From assembly GCA_009746045.1 (NCBI GenBank), contig RPFO01000080.1, positions 11,174,290 to 11,238,289 on the forward strand: DNA of 64,000 bases. Reading direction: 5' to 3'. Numbering within the stretch: position 1 is the first letter of the stretch; every line of letters starts with the position of its first letter. The stretch is from Mesostigma viride (taxonomy: Eukaryota; Streptophyta; Mesostigmatophyceae; Mesostigmatales; Mesostigmataceae). Shown here one piece after another: positions 1 through 28,110 of the stretch. The position numbers and the translations under genes were made by a program. Under the pieces are notes generated by a model, which did no database searches, was not told the DNA's origin, and was given only the letters and a program-made list of their open reading frames with translations.

Positions 1-330
1 ACGTACATAACCAAGTAGGGGTGATGCTGGCATCGGTTATGTACCTGCACGCATACACTGTAAAAGCCGGTGTGTGTGGGGGGGTATCTGCCGTCCCTTT
101 GGCAGGCATCTCTTCCATCCCTTCCATCCCTATCTATGCCGTCCCTTTAGCAGCGGATCAACAAGTATGGGATGCATGGGATGTATTGAGGGCAAGTAGG
201 GGGTAGATGCTGGCATCGGTCACAACATGCATTGTGTGTGCACGCACAAACCAGGCATGAGGGACTCGGAATGGTCAGCTAGCATGATACAGGAAATGCT
301 TGCGTCGGTCACGTGTTAGCACCTGTCAAG
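1..330 (-). pseudogene. Degenerate LRR remnants
   Basis: Read on the minus strand, three separate spots (about 25-42, 207-224 and 298-315) encode the LRR signature T-D-A-S-I preceded by I or V (ITDASI, VTDASI, VTDASI), the hallmark of the cysteine-type LRRs in gene A just upstream on the same strand. No spot has a full repeat around it and stops follow closely. They may be the eroded 3' part of gene A separated from it by the C-rich satellite, or small remnants of another paralogue. Only the short motifs are seen; continuity is inferred. Confidence 0.35.
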
Positions 331-785
331 CAAGCAACTTTGCCGTTAAGCATGCAACAACCCATGCAACAATCATGCAGCGACCTGGGAAGTAAACTCG
401 ATCTCCCCCTTTAAAAAAATACTCTATCGCATGATGTCCCACCGGCTATCACTACACTCGACTCACAGGCACCACGCAGCCCATGCAGCATCAGCTGGTG
501 CTTTGGGAGATCTATCCAGCCCGGTCAGCCAAACAGCCCACAGTAAGGACCAAGCGCTCCAGCGGCGATACCCCACCCACCCACCCACCCACCGGCACAC
601 CAATCCCTGCATCAGCTTCATTTTCTAATGAGCCAAAGCCCCTTCATGGGTTTGTGGAACAAAAGCAGGGTACAGCCGTAGGTTTTGCAGAGGTTTGATG
701 GGTGCTTAGGGAGGTCTAATTATAGGTCAGCCAAACAGTCTGGGTCAGCCAAACAGCCCACAGTGACCTACCAGCGGCTCAAGCT

Positions 786-1055
786 GCAAAACCCCACCCA
801 CCCACCCACCCACCCACCCACCCGCCCGCCCGCCCGCCCGCCCGCCCGCCCGCCCGCCCGCCCGCCGCCGCCCGCCCGCCCGCCCGCCCGCCCGCCGCCG
901 CCCGCCCGCCCGCGCGCCGCCCGCCCGCCGCCCGCCCGCCCGCCCGCCCGCCCGCCCGCCCGCCGCCCGCCCCCGCCCGCCCGCCGCCCGCCCGCCCGCC
1001 CGCCCGCCCCGCCCGCCCGCCCGCCGCCCGCCCGCCCGCCCCCGCCCGCCGCCCG

Positions 1056-1087
<32 letters not shown>

Positions 1088-1252
1088 ACCCCCACCCCCC
1101 ACCCCCCCACCCCCCCCACCCCCCACCCACCCACCCACCACCCACCCACCCACCCACCCACCCACCCACCCACCCACCCACCCACCCACCCACCCACCCA
1201 CCCACCCACCCACCCACCCACCCACCCACCCACCCACCCACCCACCCTCCCA
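786..1252. repeat. CCCA / CCCG / poly-C satellite
   Basis: A low-complexity block: CCCA units, then CCCG units with CCGCCG interruptions to about 1050, a run of more than 30 C at about 1056-1087, then CCCA units again to about 1250. Open frames across it on both strands (poly Pro/Arg/Ala or Gly/Trp/Val) are artefacts of the repeat. It abuts the last recognisable LRR codons of gene A, so it may have truncated that gene or lie in a late intron. Confidence 0.95.
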
Positions 1253-1276
1253 CCCGCCCACTAGCACCCCTATACC

Positions 1277-4200
1277 TCACCCCTTTTGACCCAACCCTCC
1301 ACTGTACCCCTTCACCCACCGGCTGCCACTATTATAATACCCCACCCACCGGCACCACGCGGCGTCCAGGTGTTGCAAGCCCCCGCACCGCTCCGCCAGC
1401 GCCATCAAGCCATAATCGGTGACCCGGCGGCACCCGCTGACGCACAGCCCCCTCAGGTTGGGGCACCCGACGGCCACACGCTTAACGCTGGCATCCGACA
1501 CATCCTGGCACCAGGCCACGTCCAGGTGTTCGAGGTGAGGGCAGGCGGATGCCAGCGCGGCAATGCTGGTGTCCGTCACGCCCAGGGTGCGCGCGAGACA
1601 TAAGCGGCGCAGGCGGGGGCAGTGGATGGCGACCTGGCGTGGCCACCGTAGTAGAAAACCAAAAATATTAACAAAAAAAGAATATTTGTGACAAAACTGT
1701 CAACAGAAAGTATTCCGTAGTAGACAACCACAACCAAAAACAAGAAGCAGAATGTTTTTCCGTAGTAGACAACCACAATCAGTTAATTAACACGCCAAAA
1801 AACTTTCTGGAAACAGTGCACTATTCACAGACAGTTTCCTGGCGTGCCGTGCTAGGCAGCCAGGAGATGGGATGACGAAATACCGCCCATGATGGGGCAG
1901 TGACATGAGGCGGCGGAGGGTCGCCACCTGGCGTGTTGCGAGCAAACAAGGACATCGAGGTAAACGATTGCAATAAAATGTGGTAGCAATGTTAACGACA
2001 CCAGGCGGGGGCATGGTAGACACTTCATAGGAAGTTTGTTTAAAAATATCCAAACGTAAGGAGCAACGCGCTAACAAAGTAGCAGTAACAAAGACCAGGC
2101 GTCGAGTAGATGTAGTTACAGAAAAAAACATTGTAATTGCGGAGAAGAACAGCAGCAAGTTGAATAATAATAGGAATAAACCATGGGCATCACGGAGAAA
2201 AACAGCAGCAAGTTGAATGATAAAATCAATTAACAATGGTAATTACGGAGAAAACAGCAGCAAGTTGAACAATAATAAATCATACCACTAAAATTGTTTC
2301 TTAATAACAAGCCTCCACCATAATAACAAGCCTCCACCATAATAACGATCCTCCACCAGGCGGGGGGTGCTCCTGATGGACAACAACGGATATTTGTTAA
2401 TTAACACCAACTAAGTGTATATTGAAGACACCAAGTGAGGCAAAGCTGCCACAACCACAGTGCCCATGCCCGACGGGTACCTCAGGCCTGACCGGAACTT
2501 GTTTAAAGCCCCTTTTTCCTAAGCCCACCATCAAAAGCACTATTTCAAAGCCACATTCTTCAAAGCAACCATAAGCCAACAAGAAGGGTTGCGTCTGTTT
2601 GAGAAATCCATCATATCCACTTCCAGTAGGTGCTTGGACCTACAATCAGCAGCCGCACTGAGCTCTGCGAACTAGCTGTCATGAACAGCCAAAACGTTTA
2701 GCCTTTTACTATTCTGTTCTCCGTACCCCCGTAAGACATCGAATCCACTGCAGCCCATTCCTGGTCCACTACAACCCACACTGACCGATTTCCGATTACT
2801 GATTGCCGATCACCAAGTGCCAATTATCAATTACCAATGACCAATTACCAGTTCCCAGTTCCCAGTTCCCAGCTCCCAGGTACCAGGTACAAATGACCAA
2901 TGACCAATGACCAATGACCAATGACCAATGACCAGTTACCAGTTACAAATGACCAATGACCAATGACCGATTACCAATGACCGATGACCAATGACCAATG
3001 ACCAATGACCGATGACCAATGACCAATGACCAATGACCAATGACCAAAGACCAATGACCAATGACCAAAGACCAATGACCGATGACCAATGACCAATGAC
3101 CAAAGACCAAAGACCAAAGACCAATGACCAATGACCAAAGACCAATGACCAATGACCAATGACCAATGACCAATGACCAATGACCGATTACCAATGACCG
3201 ATGACCAATGACCAATGACCAATGACCAATGACCAATGACCAATGACCAATGACCAATGACCGATGACCGATGACCAATGACCAATGACCAACGACCAAT
3301 GACCAGTTACCAGTTACAAATGACCAATGACCAATGACCAATGACCAATGACCAGTTACCAGTTACCAATGACCAATGACCAGTTATCGTCTTCCAATTA
3401 CCAACTACCAATGACAAAGTCCTCATTACCAATCAACCCGAGGCATGCGCTACCCGGCGCCTTGATCGAAACGTTCTGTCTCAGCTCCGTGCGCGCCCAT
3501 TCGCACCCACGCGCACCTTCGCGATCATCGAAGCATACGCACCTGCATGATGACGTCATCCATGCTGACGCTGCCGCCAGCAGGAAACGCCGCGCCCGGC
3601 AAACCCCCGTGCAACCCTTCCCCTTGACCTCCCCCGCTCGACAACGGAGCAAAGATATCGGCTTGGGAGGAGACATCACCGCTGGATGAGGTAGCCACAC
3701 ACAACCCTGAGGGGATATCCAGCCGCGCACTCCCCTGAGGCCCCGCCCTTAAAGACAGAGCGGCCGACGTATCAAAGCCCCCGCTGGGAGGCCCCATACT
3801 GTAAGACCCCGCAGCAGCACCCGACGACCCCACGACATCCAACAACGGCCCCGCAGCACCCAACCGCCCCGTGTGCCCACTGGCATCCGCTGCACCCAAC
3901 CGCCCCATACTGTGTCCAATGGCGTCCGCACGCTCCTCTGTGGGGACGCGTCTAAAGGGGTTGGTCTCCGTACTGGTTGGGTGCCCTCCTAGGATCTCCT
4001 CGCCCCGTGCGGCCAGATCACCCGCCCCTTCCCCCGTTGCCATGTCGCCTGCACAAAGCGGGTGACTGGATTGGGAAATCGTCGTGCCCCGCATCGCCAC
4101 CACGTTCGCATTACCTTCCCGGGCGGCGGCCTCGTCCATGCCATCGCCAGCAGCGCACCCGGGAACCTCCGCCCTCCCTGGCCTCGCCCCTGATGCCTCT

Positions 4201-5153
4201 CGCCTCCGCGGTGACGGAAAGTCCGCCAGCGACCCCACCGCCACGACAGGTTGTGCGCCTACAGCTGCGGGAGGGGTTGGATTGTGAAAATGTTGACCCA
4301 CTAGAACACTGGTTGTGGCTGCGGGAGAGACCTGTTGGGGCGACGTTGCGGCGCCAGTAGCAGCAGCGCTTGTCCGCAGCCGCACGCCCCCCAGGTCGAG
4401 TTCCCGCAGGTTGGGGCATTTCGTCGCCAGCCACAACAGCAGCGCCCCCCTCACCCTGGCAGGGTGGGATGAGTCCGCCGCCACGTCAGCGCTCGCGTCG
4501 CTGGGCGGGACACCTCCGCTGTGCGACAACGACGCCTCGCCAGCGAGCCCGATGCCTCCCCCTAACCCTCTTGTGGGCTGGCTCAAGTCATCACTGGTCT
4601 GTAGTTCCCCTAACCCTCTTGTGGGCTGGCTCAAGTCATCACTGGTCTGTAGTTCCCCTAACCCTCTTGTGGGCTGGCCCAAGTCATCACTGGTCTGTAG
4701 TCCCCCTAACCCTCTTGAGGGCTGGCTCAACTCATTCCCTGTCGGCATTCCCACGAGAGCTCCTAAGGGATGGCCCAACCCTTCGCCCGCGGCACCGCCA
4801 TCTGCCATTTGTAAGGGTCGCGGCACCACTGCTGCCACCCCATGCCCCGCCCTTGCCTCCACCGGTTGGTCCCCACATTCCAACACCACCACGCCCTCAT
4901 CCTCCGCTCTCGCTTCCACCGCTTCCTTGCCGCCTTCCACCACCGCCCGCTCATCCACCGCTAGCGCCGGAGCCAGGTCGCTCGCCGTGATCTCCTCCAC
5001 AAGCGCCAGGGACTCGTCCACCGTGTCACGGAAGCCACGACACACGGCGCGCAGCAGCAGGCGGGGGAGCAGCGGGACGGGGGCCATAACCAGCACGCCG
5101 GCGCCCGTGTGGGACACCAGCTCTTGCAGGGTGAGGCCAGTCGAACGGGGCAT
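1277..5153 (-). CDS. Gene A: F-box-like/LRR protein, two exons
   Basis: Exon 1 runs 5153 to 3543 (537 codons) and exon 2 from 1633 to a stop at 1277. The donor (CAG/GTGCGT) and acceptor (CCAG/GTCGCC) are phase 0 and fall at the same Gln/Val junction as the intron of gene D. The start is the ATG opening [14 protein letters not shown], which aligns with the start of gene B. Residues 1-50 form the conserved F-box-like segment ([14 protein letters not shown]). Residues about 55-500 are a low-complexity insert with a 16-residue tandem repeat. [14 protein letters not shown] precedes the main LRRs. Exon 2 holds about three cysteine-type LRRs ([29 protein letters not shown]). Such proteins usually select substrates for SCF ubiquitin ligases; that is inference. 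With few LRRs compared with genes C and D, it looks 3'-truncated after LDAAWCR, next to the C-rich satellite; a further exon is possible. Confidence 0.75.
1634..3542 (-). other. Intron of gene A
   Basis: A 1.9-kb GT-AG intron, phase 0, filled in its upstream half by a TGACCAA minisatellite. The rest (about 1640-2870) is A/T-rich, with A-rich runs and repeated AGAAAACAGCAGCAAGTTGA-type segments at about 2140-2265. No gene is recognised in it. Confidence 0.7.
2890..3412. repeat. 7-bp TGACCAA minisatellite
   Basis: More than sixty copies of the heptamer TGACCAA, with variants TGACCGA and AGACCAA and flanking degenerate TTACCAG/TTCCCAG units from about 2780. It is not a multiple of three, yet the minus strand stays open because the unit lacks stops in each frame; the resulting Trp/Ser/Leu-rich frames are not genes. 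It lies inside the intron of gene A. Confidence 0.95.
4559..4745. repeat. 48-bp in-frame coding tandem repeat in gene A
   Basis: About 3.8 near-identical 48-bp units in exon 1 of gene A. On the minus strand each unit encodes 16 residues, [16 protein letters not shown]. The period keeps the reading frame, so copy-number change would be tolerated. The plus strand is open too, but gene A is the supported reading. Confidence 0.9.
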
Positions 5154-8100
5154 CGCGGCTGGTCTGGATGGGATTCTTCTTGCCCAGTGATGGCTGGTCT
5201 GGATTGGGATCACGGTGGTTGGATGATTCTTGACGGGATGAAATCTGCAAACGTGGTTAACTTCTTGATTGGGCACTTCTTGCAAACGTGGCTAGAAGTG
5301 TAATCGGCTCTGCGGCTCAACGCAGCACTTGTGCGATTCTGGGTGGGCGCAAGTCCTGGGCGATTCTTGGCAGGTGCACGTCTTGGATGGTCCTAGTTTG
5401 CGGGGGCTGTGGATCCTCACACATGTGCCCGGCTATGTTCTTGGATGATGACCTCGATTGCCGTAGCCAGACGACTTCGTTGCATGTTGGATCCTTTCAC
5501 ATGTGCTGGCACCCGCGCTGCGAACAGCGGCAGGTCTCGGGCGGTTCTAGCAGACGTAACCGACGCTGCGGTCGAGGGCTGGCTCTTGGAGGGCAGCGGG
5601 TGTGAAAGCCTCGGTTACTGAGGCCTTTCTTGCCAACGTGCCCGCGCTGCGACAACAAAAAAGGTCTCAAAAGGAAAGATTGCAAAGTGGAAGGGGTTTG
5701 CCCTGCGAAGTCGCAGGGTGGAGGCGTGCCCTGGCAGGGCTTCCCCAGGACTTCCCCGTCTTCGTCGTCTAGCGCAGAGTGTCCCTTGCAACGGGGCTGG
5801 TTCTTACTGAACGGGACTGGTTCTTACTGAAAGTTTCTTGGTCTCTGGCACGCAGTAGCTCTTGCAGCCGCCACCGCGTGCAGACCGTGTTTCAGCCCTA
5901 GCCCTGCAATCAGCAGGAAAAACGCACACACAAGCAGGGAGTGGCACGGGGCATGCAGGTGTGCCGGTTTCGGAATTAGTGCGGACTTAGTGCGGAACAG
6001 CGCACAGCAGAAAACAGGATTTGGTCTCAGGTTGGTCGCTGTGGCGGTGCCAGCGTGCGGCAGGCGCGGTCACGCAGGCGAGGCCATGCTGCAGAGTTTG
6101 GCGTGCGGATGATGCAGGCCAGTCAAGTAAGATAAACTTTTAAAGGACTGTGGTAAAGTCCAGTAAGCCATGTATAGGCCATGCAAGTACATTTAGCTGG
6201 CTCGAAACAAACTTTTGCTCTTCTGCGCCCCCCCTCGCTTTTCGTCCATGGTGTTGTAAGGAGGGCCGACCTGCGAATCTCTGGTTTCAAAAGCCATGCC
6301 TGCGTGCGTTGCAAAGATGCATTATAGGCTGAAAGACATCCAGAAAAAAGAAAGGCATCCATGAAAAGCAGGCGTCCAGAATAAAGAAGGCATCCAGAAT
6401 AAAGAGGGCAACATACGACGGCCATTGAACGTGTTCAAGCAGGCTCTCTTTCAGCAGGCTTTGTCCAAGCAGGCCAATCAATTACAAATATCGTCTGCAT
6501 CATGCCCCATTTGCATCACGGGGTTGTGGGTGAACCCTGGGTATGCCCCTAAAAGCCCTCGGGCTCCGGGAGAGGCCTTTATATTCTCCGAAAGCGGCGC
6601 CTCTGAATGATGGAGTTCCAAGCATATCTGTGGCCAATGGACCATGGGGCAGCCCTGCTGCACCCGCTATGCTTTTGCTATGTCGAAGCTTTATTGCACC
6701 CACAGGGGATGTGGGATTGTTTCGAAGGGTCCGATTGTGCACCCTGTGGCATGCCTGTGGCATGAGGGAATGGGGGGGTCTCTGGCCCCTTCCCGCTGCG
6801 CACACTCAGGCATTAAAAGCACTCTGGTGCTCCGTGACTCCCCAACGGGAGCACGTGTATGATTAAGTAATTAATGAGGCAGGCCAAAGGCCTCGCTTGC
6901 TGGTGACCGAGTATGGCACACGTGCATGGGTTGAAAGACAAGCAAGCGGCATTACAGGGAAAAAAAAAAATTCTACAGATTCCACCGCTGGACAAAGAGG
7001 CAAACAAGCACGCACTTGTCTACGGGCTATGTAACTGGGCATCGCCAAGCAAATAGGTAAGTGCGCGAACGTGCAACAAAGCGCACAATGCATCACGTCT
7101 GGGTAACGCTGTCAGGCATGCAGACCCTGGCCATGCGGTCGCCTACACTCTTAGCGCGGTTAACGTAAGGTGCCGTACATGTGGCATCAAAATGCATGTT
7201 GAATATGACTGCACAGCACAGGTTAGAGGTTTCTAGTAACCAGATCCCATGCTATTACAGCGACCAGCTGTTTGTCGTGACAATAGAATTGCAACCATGT
7301 CAGGTGTGGAAGCCAGGTGTGGACGCGTTTGTGGCTCGTGATAAATGAACTAGCTGTGGCTCATGATCTAGCCAAAGAGCATCCCCCGAAGCCAGCCTCT
7401 CTTAAATTTTGTAAGCGGGTTTCCCTCAAGGCTCACATCACCACAAGCCCCCGCGCATGCGAGATGTGTCCAGGCACCGTTATTCAACCTCTCTTCAAAA
7501 GCGCTGAAGGACTTTTCATGCACTTCCAACAGAAACTGCCATCTCTCCATTCCGCTAAGAAGTCGTTGGTGAGCCATTGAATCTTATTGAATCAAGGTGG
7601 CTGTGCGAAGAGGGCTCCCTGAACAAAAGCTGTCGCCTTTGTTGCAGACAATTGAGTGCGTTGCAACTGCACCAGGGTATGAGAGTTGTTTCGGCCGGGC
7701 TACTTACGAAAGCTTTTGACGCAGGACGCCTCGAAAAAGAAATGGAATGGCGCTTTCCGGGGCCTGGAACTGAAGACAACTCCACTCCGCCGAACCCAAA
7801 CTCCGCTCCCAACCCGCAGCAGCGCTTCTCGTCAGAAAACCCAGGCCGAACGCGCTCAGCAGGGCAGGGCACGCAAATGCTTGGACAAGCGCATACGGCT
7901 TACGGCTACTCATAGAATTTTATATACATAACGAAAGTGTCTTGTTTCACTCCGTTTGTGCCTTGCTAATAAGTGCCTCCACGGATGCTGTGTGAGACTT
8001 GTGTTCGAGTCGTGTCTGCGACTCTGCGTCCGTGTAGTGCGTACGATGGACGTGTACTGTAGTGCGTACGTGTACGATGGACTGCCGCTGGAGACGTTGT

Positions 8101-8968
8101 ATACGTACCGTACTACAATAATAACTGCCTACTGTACTCTCTACATTGTTGACGTGCGATGGTAGAGAAGTTTTTGGAAATCTTTCCTCACCCTGGTGCC
8201 GCGCCAAAACCGGCACGTCCGGACGGTACGGTGGACGGTAGTGCTCTGTCAGCCTCTCCCGCGCATTTTCTATGCTGGCTGCTCTCTACATAATGATGCT
8301 GGCGCCCCTCCATCACGTGAGTGACCTTGACCCACGTTGAACCGACGTGAACGTGACGTGCTGGCTGCTGCATGTCAATATTGCAATCCACCCAGAATTT
8401 GCACGTACAATCGAGAATCGAACACCATCGCATCCGAATAACATGACGTCTTGTCCCACCCACGACTTGCGAGCACGATCGTGTCCAGATAATACTACGT
8501 CTTATCCCACGAAAATGCCGGTCAAGCCAATAAGTGAGCTGGAGTACAGGATGCAGCAGTCGAGTCATTGAGCCCCACTATACGCTGATTCGTTGGCGCA
8601 AGATTTTCCGTGCGCGATATATCAGTCCAGACTGATGAATCTCTCCATCATTTTCTTCCGGTGTCATGATGCATAATTGCGCGCCTGTCTCATCGGCCAT
8701 GGGTGGGACAATTGACATGGAATTTGAGGTTGACCGCTGGTTACGACGTGGCTACTTGGTAGTAAGTATTTATGCTGGGCAAGAATGGAAGGCGTTTTTA
8801 AGACGCGGCCTCTTGCGGTATTTCTACAACCGTCTACTCGGCTCCTCTTTCGCCCTCCACTTGCAACCGTCGCCTCCTCTGACTGGGAGGCAAGGTTACA
8901 TATATTCCCCTCTCGATCGCGTGTTTCTCCACAGCCATCTCTTCCTGCGGTGTTAAAACAAAAAGGCA
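5154..8968. other. Region without a recognised gene
   Basis: About 3.8 kb between two divergently oriented genes, so it should hold both promoters; no certain promoter element was identified. The first 500 bases upstream of gene A carry scattered repeats of GGATTCTTCTTGCC and TTGCAAACGTGG-type words. Open frames here are short, lack family signatures and overlap one another. A 12-nt echo of CGTGTACTGTAGTGCGTACG at about 8046-8070 and other small duplications are present. Confidence 0.6.
6331..6408. repeat. 17-bp degenerate tandem repeat
   Basis: About four to five degenerate copies of GGCATCCAGAATAAAGA in tandem. No gene association seen. Confidence 0.7.
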
Positions 8969-24519
<15,551 letters not shown>

Positions 24520-24686
24520 GCACGTACTTTCCGAGGGTAGCCCCCCGGCAGACGTGTTGTTTCTGAGCATGGATAGGAAATCGGGCGACACGATGACGTA
24601 CACAGAACTTTCGGTGCGACTTTAGCATGGTCTTAGTGGCGTACTGCATGACGGAGATAAGACTGGGTTGCAGCAGTTGTTGCACT

Positions 24687-24742
24687 CGTGTAAGGGGGAT
24701 CTTTATATTAAAGTTTTATGTACAAAGTTGTACATAAAACTT
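24687..24742 (+). terminator. TGTAA signal and 15-bp perfect foldback
   Basis: TGTAA (about 24689), the green algal poly(A) signal, lies about 170 bases after the stop of the dehydrogenase gene. It is followed by a perfect inverted repeat, AAGTTTTATGTACAA (24711-24725) and its complement (24728-24742) with a 2-base loop. The use of TGTAA as 3'-end signal is inferred from green algae; the foldback is seen directly. Confidence 0.5.
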
Positions 24743-25535
24743 GTACAAGTTCTGCATCATGCTGAATGCAGAAGCATCCTGCAATGTTGAGTTGCTATAA
24801 GTTGTCCGCTACCTGATCCACTGTAGGATATAGGGTGTACATATATTGCTCCACCTCAGATAGCCATGTAGGCTGTAGCGTGTAAATCAATACTGTGCAT
24901 GATCTCCAGCTCAGTGAGCCGGGACATTTCCAATGTATTACTATAAAAATTCAAAAACTATTCAGTGTGTATCAATCTTAATCTATCAACTATGTTGTGG
25001 GAAATTGTTGTTGACTTCTAAAATATTGATCGCCAAACCATAGGCATGTTGTTTAGTTCGTGTACAGGCTGGCCCTATTCGGGCCAGGGTCATGTCCATG
25101 GCCGCCGGCTGGCCGGTGCATGCGGACAACACATGCTTGAAGCACGGGGTGTACTTGCATGTAACAGTAAAAGCACCAGCAACGGTAGTAGCTATGAGAC
25201 TAACCATATAACACTTCGCTTGCATGTGGCACCACCATCAACCAATCTAGAAAATCTCACACACTCTGAAGTTTGTCAGAGGCGCTATCATGATCCATGA
25301 AAAGAAGGCCTGCCAGCGAGAGGACGGCATATGAGCCATATGTACCGGCTTGCAGACATGCAGACCATCGGTAAGTCGCTATAAGCCAGTCTATTGCGGA
25401 TATCTCGAGGACAGCATCAGAGCCCTTGAAGAAAACTAAGTGGACTGCATGAGCGGGCCCAAACTCCGAAGAAACCTTGCAAATTGAAAGGAAATACTAA
25501 GAGATCGGCCTACAAGCCAAAAAAAATAGAAAACA
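24743..25535. other. Region without a recognised gene
   Basis: A/T-rich sequence between the dehydrogenase gene and the LRR fragment of gene B. No repeats longer than a few units and no open frame with family signatures were noticed. Confidence 0.6.
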
Positions 25536-25539
25536 GGAA

Positions 25540-25995
25540 CTAAGTAGGACGAACCAAGAGCCGCAGGCGTGATGCAGCCACAAGCCGGTGCAACCGCACA
25601 CACATTCCCCTCACGGCGTCGACTCCACCCGGACGTGTGACCCCCTCGCAGTGCGTGACGTCCAAATGCATCAAACCGCGGCATATCTCTCTGACCGCCC
25701 TTATGCTGGCATCCGTGACGCCGGGACATGCTGACACCGCCAGGTGGACCAAAGCGGGGGAGTTGGACGCGTTTGCGTTCATCCCATCATCCGTGACCAA
25801 TTGGCAGGAAGAGACGTCCAGGTGAGCCAGGGGGGCAGGTCGCCCCGCCAGGGTCTTCATGCTGGCATCCGAGACGCCCCGGCATCCGGCCACGTTCAAG
25901 TGGCAGAGCATGCGACCGCAGGGGCCATGTTGGCGAGGTTCATTATGCTGGCATATGGGTGACGCCAGGGCAGTAGCCGACGCTCAGGAGGGCGA
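25540..25995 (-). pseudogene. Gene B, 3' LRR fragment with frameshifts
   Basis: From 25911 down to a stop at 25540 one frame encodes about four cysteine-type LRRs (CHLNVAGCRGVSDASM, HLDVSSCQLVTDDGM, HLAVSACPGVTDASI, HLDVTHCEGVT). Upstream the LRR pattern continues in two other frames (SVGYCPGVT near 25965, then ASIMNLANMA near 25935), so at least two frameshifts separate it from the rest. It lies on the same strand as, and 3' of, the LRR exon at 26811-27269, with the GGCG/GGCT satellite between. Probably the 3' part of one decayed paralogue; alternatively a separate remnant. Confidence 0.65.
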
Positions 25996-26102
25996 GGCGG
26001 GGGCGCAGAAACACAACTTGTGGTGCATGCTTGGCGAGCGCTTGTTAATTGAGGTGGGCAGGTCAACAATTGGGGTGGCATGGAAGAGATGACCGGATGA
26101 AA

Positions 26103-26622
<520 letters not shown>

Positions 26623-26810
26623 GGCCCTGCTCACCCCTCAGCACAGCAGGCATTGCAGCACTGGAGCTACGGAACTACGGAGATACAATTGATGACTATA
26701 ACACAAGCAAAGCATGACGACAGCAGGTCGTGCATGCATGATCATGACAATCTCAGTTAACGACTAGGTGTAAACAACGAGAGAAACCAACTGCGATGCG
26801 AAACAGCCAA

Positions 26811-27269
26811 TCAACCGCGGAGAAAACATAGAGCAGCCACGCCATAATTTACAATCCCACACTTTTTTTTTTCATTAGGCTCTGACCACATAGCAGAAGT
26901 ATTGACAACAGTCAGCCTCGCAATCTCACCACGAGCCCACCTACCCAGCTGCAACCCGAAACAGCGTCCAGCCTTTGTACCCATGCACCCCAAAACCCGC
27001 CTGCACGAACTCATGCTTTCGTCCGTCACACTTGCACACCCCGCCACCACCAGATGCGCCAGCCAGGGACACCCCTGCGCTGCCTTAACCCCGTAATATG
27101 TCACGTACTTACACCCCCCCAGCTCCAAGCACACCATCCCCCGGCCGCAGTGCGCCCCCATGGCCTTTATGCCAGAGTCCGACACGTAGTCACACCCGGA
27201 CAGGTCCACCCTGGCCAAGCACGGGCACTTGGGCGCCAGCTCAGCGATCGCGCTGTGGACATCCACTTG
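26811..27269 (-). pseudogene. Gene B, LRR exon
   Basis: A likely acceptor (TGCTGGCAG/CAAGTGG) opens a frame at 27269 that matches the post-intron region of genes A and D: QVDVHSAIAELAPKCPCLAR, then LRRs RVDLSGCDYVSDSGI, CLELGGCKYVTYYGV and HLVVAGCASVTDESM. The LRR pattern ends near 26985 and the frame then runs through non-LRR sequence to a stop at 26811. Exon 1 of this gene is probably 29575-29931. The copy seems inactive given its few LRRs and the frameshifts in the downstream fragment. Confidence 0.6.
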
Positions 27270-27354
27270 CTGCCAGCATAAGGGGGGGGCACGGTGATCT
27301 CCACCCTGAGACGATGCCGTCAAGCCACCCAGGGAGGCAAGCCGGGCCAAGGAT

Positions 27355-28110
27355 GCCCACGATGAGGAGAAGAGAAAGAGGGTGATTGGGACCAGGAATA
27401 GGAAAGTTGTGAGGGTGAGGAGGGGGAAGAGAAAGAAAGAGGGTGATTGGGACGAGGAATAGGAAAATTGTGAGGGTGAGGAGGGGGAATAGAAAGAGGG
27501 TGATTACGACGAGGAATAGGAAAACTGTGAGGGTGAGGAGGACCGTGCTGCCACGATGAGGAGGGGGAAGAGAAAGAGGGTGATTGCGACGAGGAATAGG
27601 AAAATTGTGAGGGTGAGGAGGGGGAAGAGAAAGAGGGTGATTGGGACGAGGAATAGAGAAATTGTTAGGGTGAGGAGGGGGAAGAGAAAGAGGGTGATTG
27701 GGACGAGGAATAGGAAAATTGTGAGGGTGATGAGGATGGTGCTGCCACGATGAGGAGGGGGAAGAGAAAGAGGGTGATTGGGACGAGGAATGGGAAAACT
27801 GTAAAGGTGATGAGGACGGTGCTGCCACGAAGAGGAGGGGAAAGAGAAAGAGGGTAATTGCGACAAGGAATAGGAAAATTGTGGGGGTGATGAGGACGGG
27901 CCCGCCAAGGATGCCCAGTAACAGGAGGGGGGAGAGAAAGAGGGTGATTGCGACGAGGAACAGGAAATTTATGAGGGTGATTGGGACAAGGAATAGGAAA
28001 ATTGTGAGGGTGATTGGGACGAGGAATAGGAAAATTGTGAGGGTGATTGGGACGAGGAATAGGAAAATTGTGAGGGTGATGAGGACGGTGCTGCCGCTGA
28101 CATCGGCAAC
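27355..28110. repeat. Compound GAGGAATAGGAAAATTGTGA minisatellite
   Basis: Degenerate units made of GGGTGATTGGGACGAGGAAT and AGGAAAATTGTGAGGGTGA, some followed by GAGGAGGGGGAAGAGAAAGA or by GAGGACGGTGCTGCCACGA, arranged in a higher-order array. The minus strand is open and hydrophobic (FLFLVPITL units), which reflects the unit composition. It lies between the N-terminal and LRR parts of gene B. Confidence 0.9.

Noticed and set aside
685-1422. Long proline/arginine-rich frame and three glycine-rich minus-strand frames
   Set aside because: They are readings of CCCA/CCCG/poly-C repeats; all frames are open and none has a conserved domain.
2936-3341. Trp/Ser/Leu-rich minus-strand frames
   Set aside because: Products of the TGACCAA heptamer, open in every frame and located in the intron of gene A.
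4370-5190. Plus-strand frames over exon 1 of gene A
   Set aside because: Antisense shadows of the supported minus-strand LRR gene.
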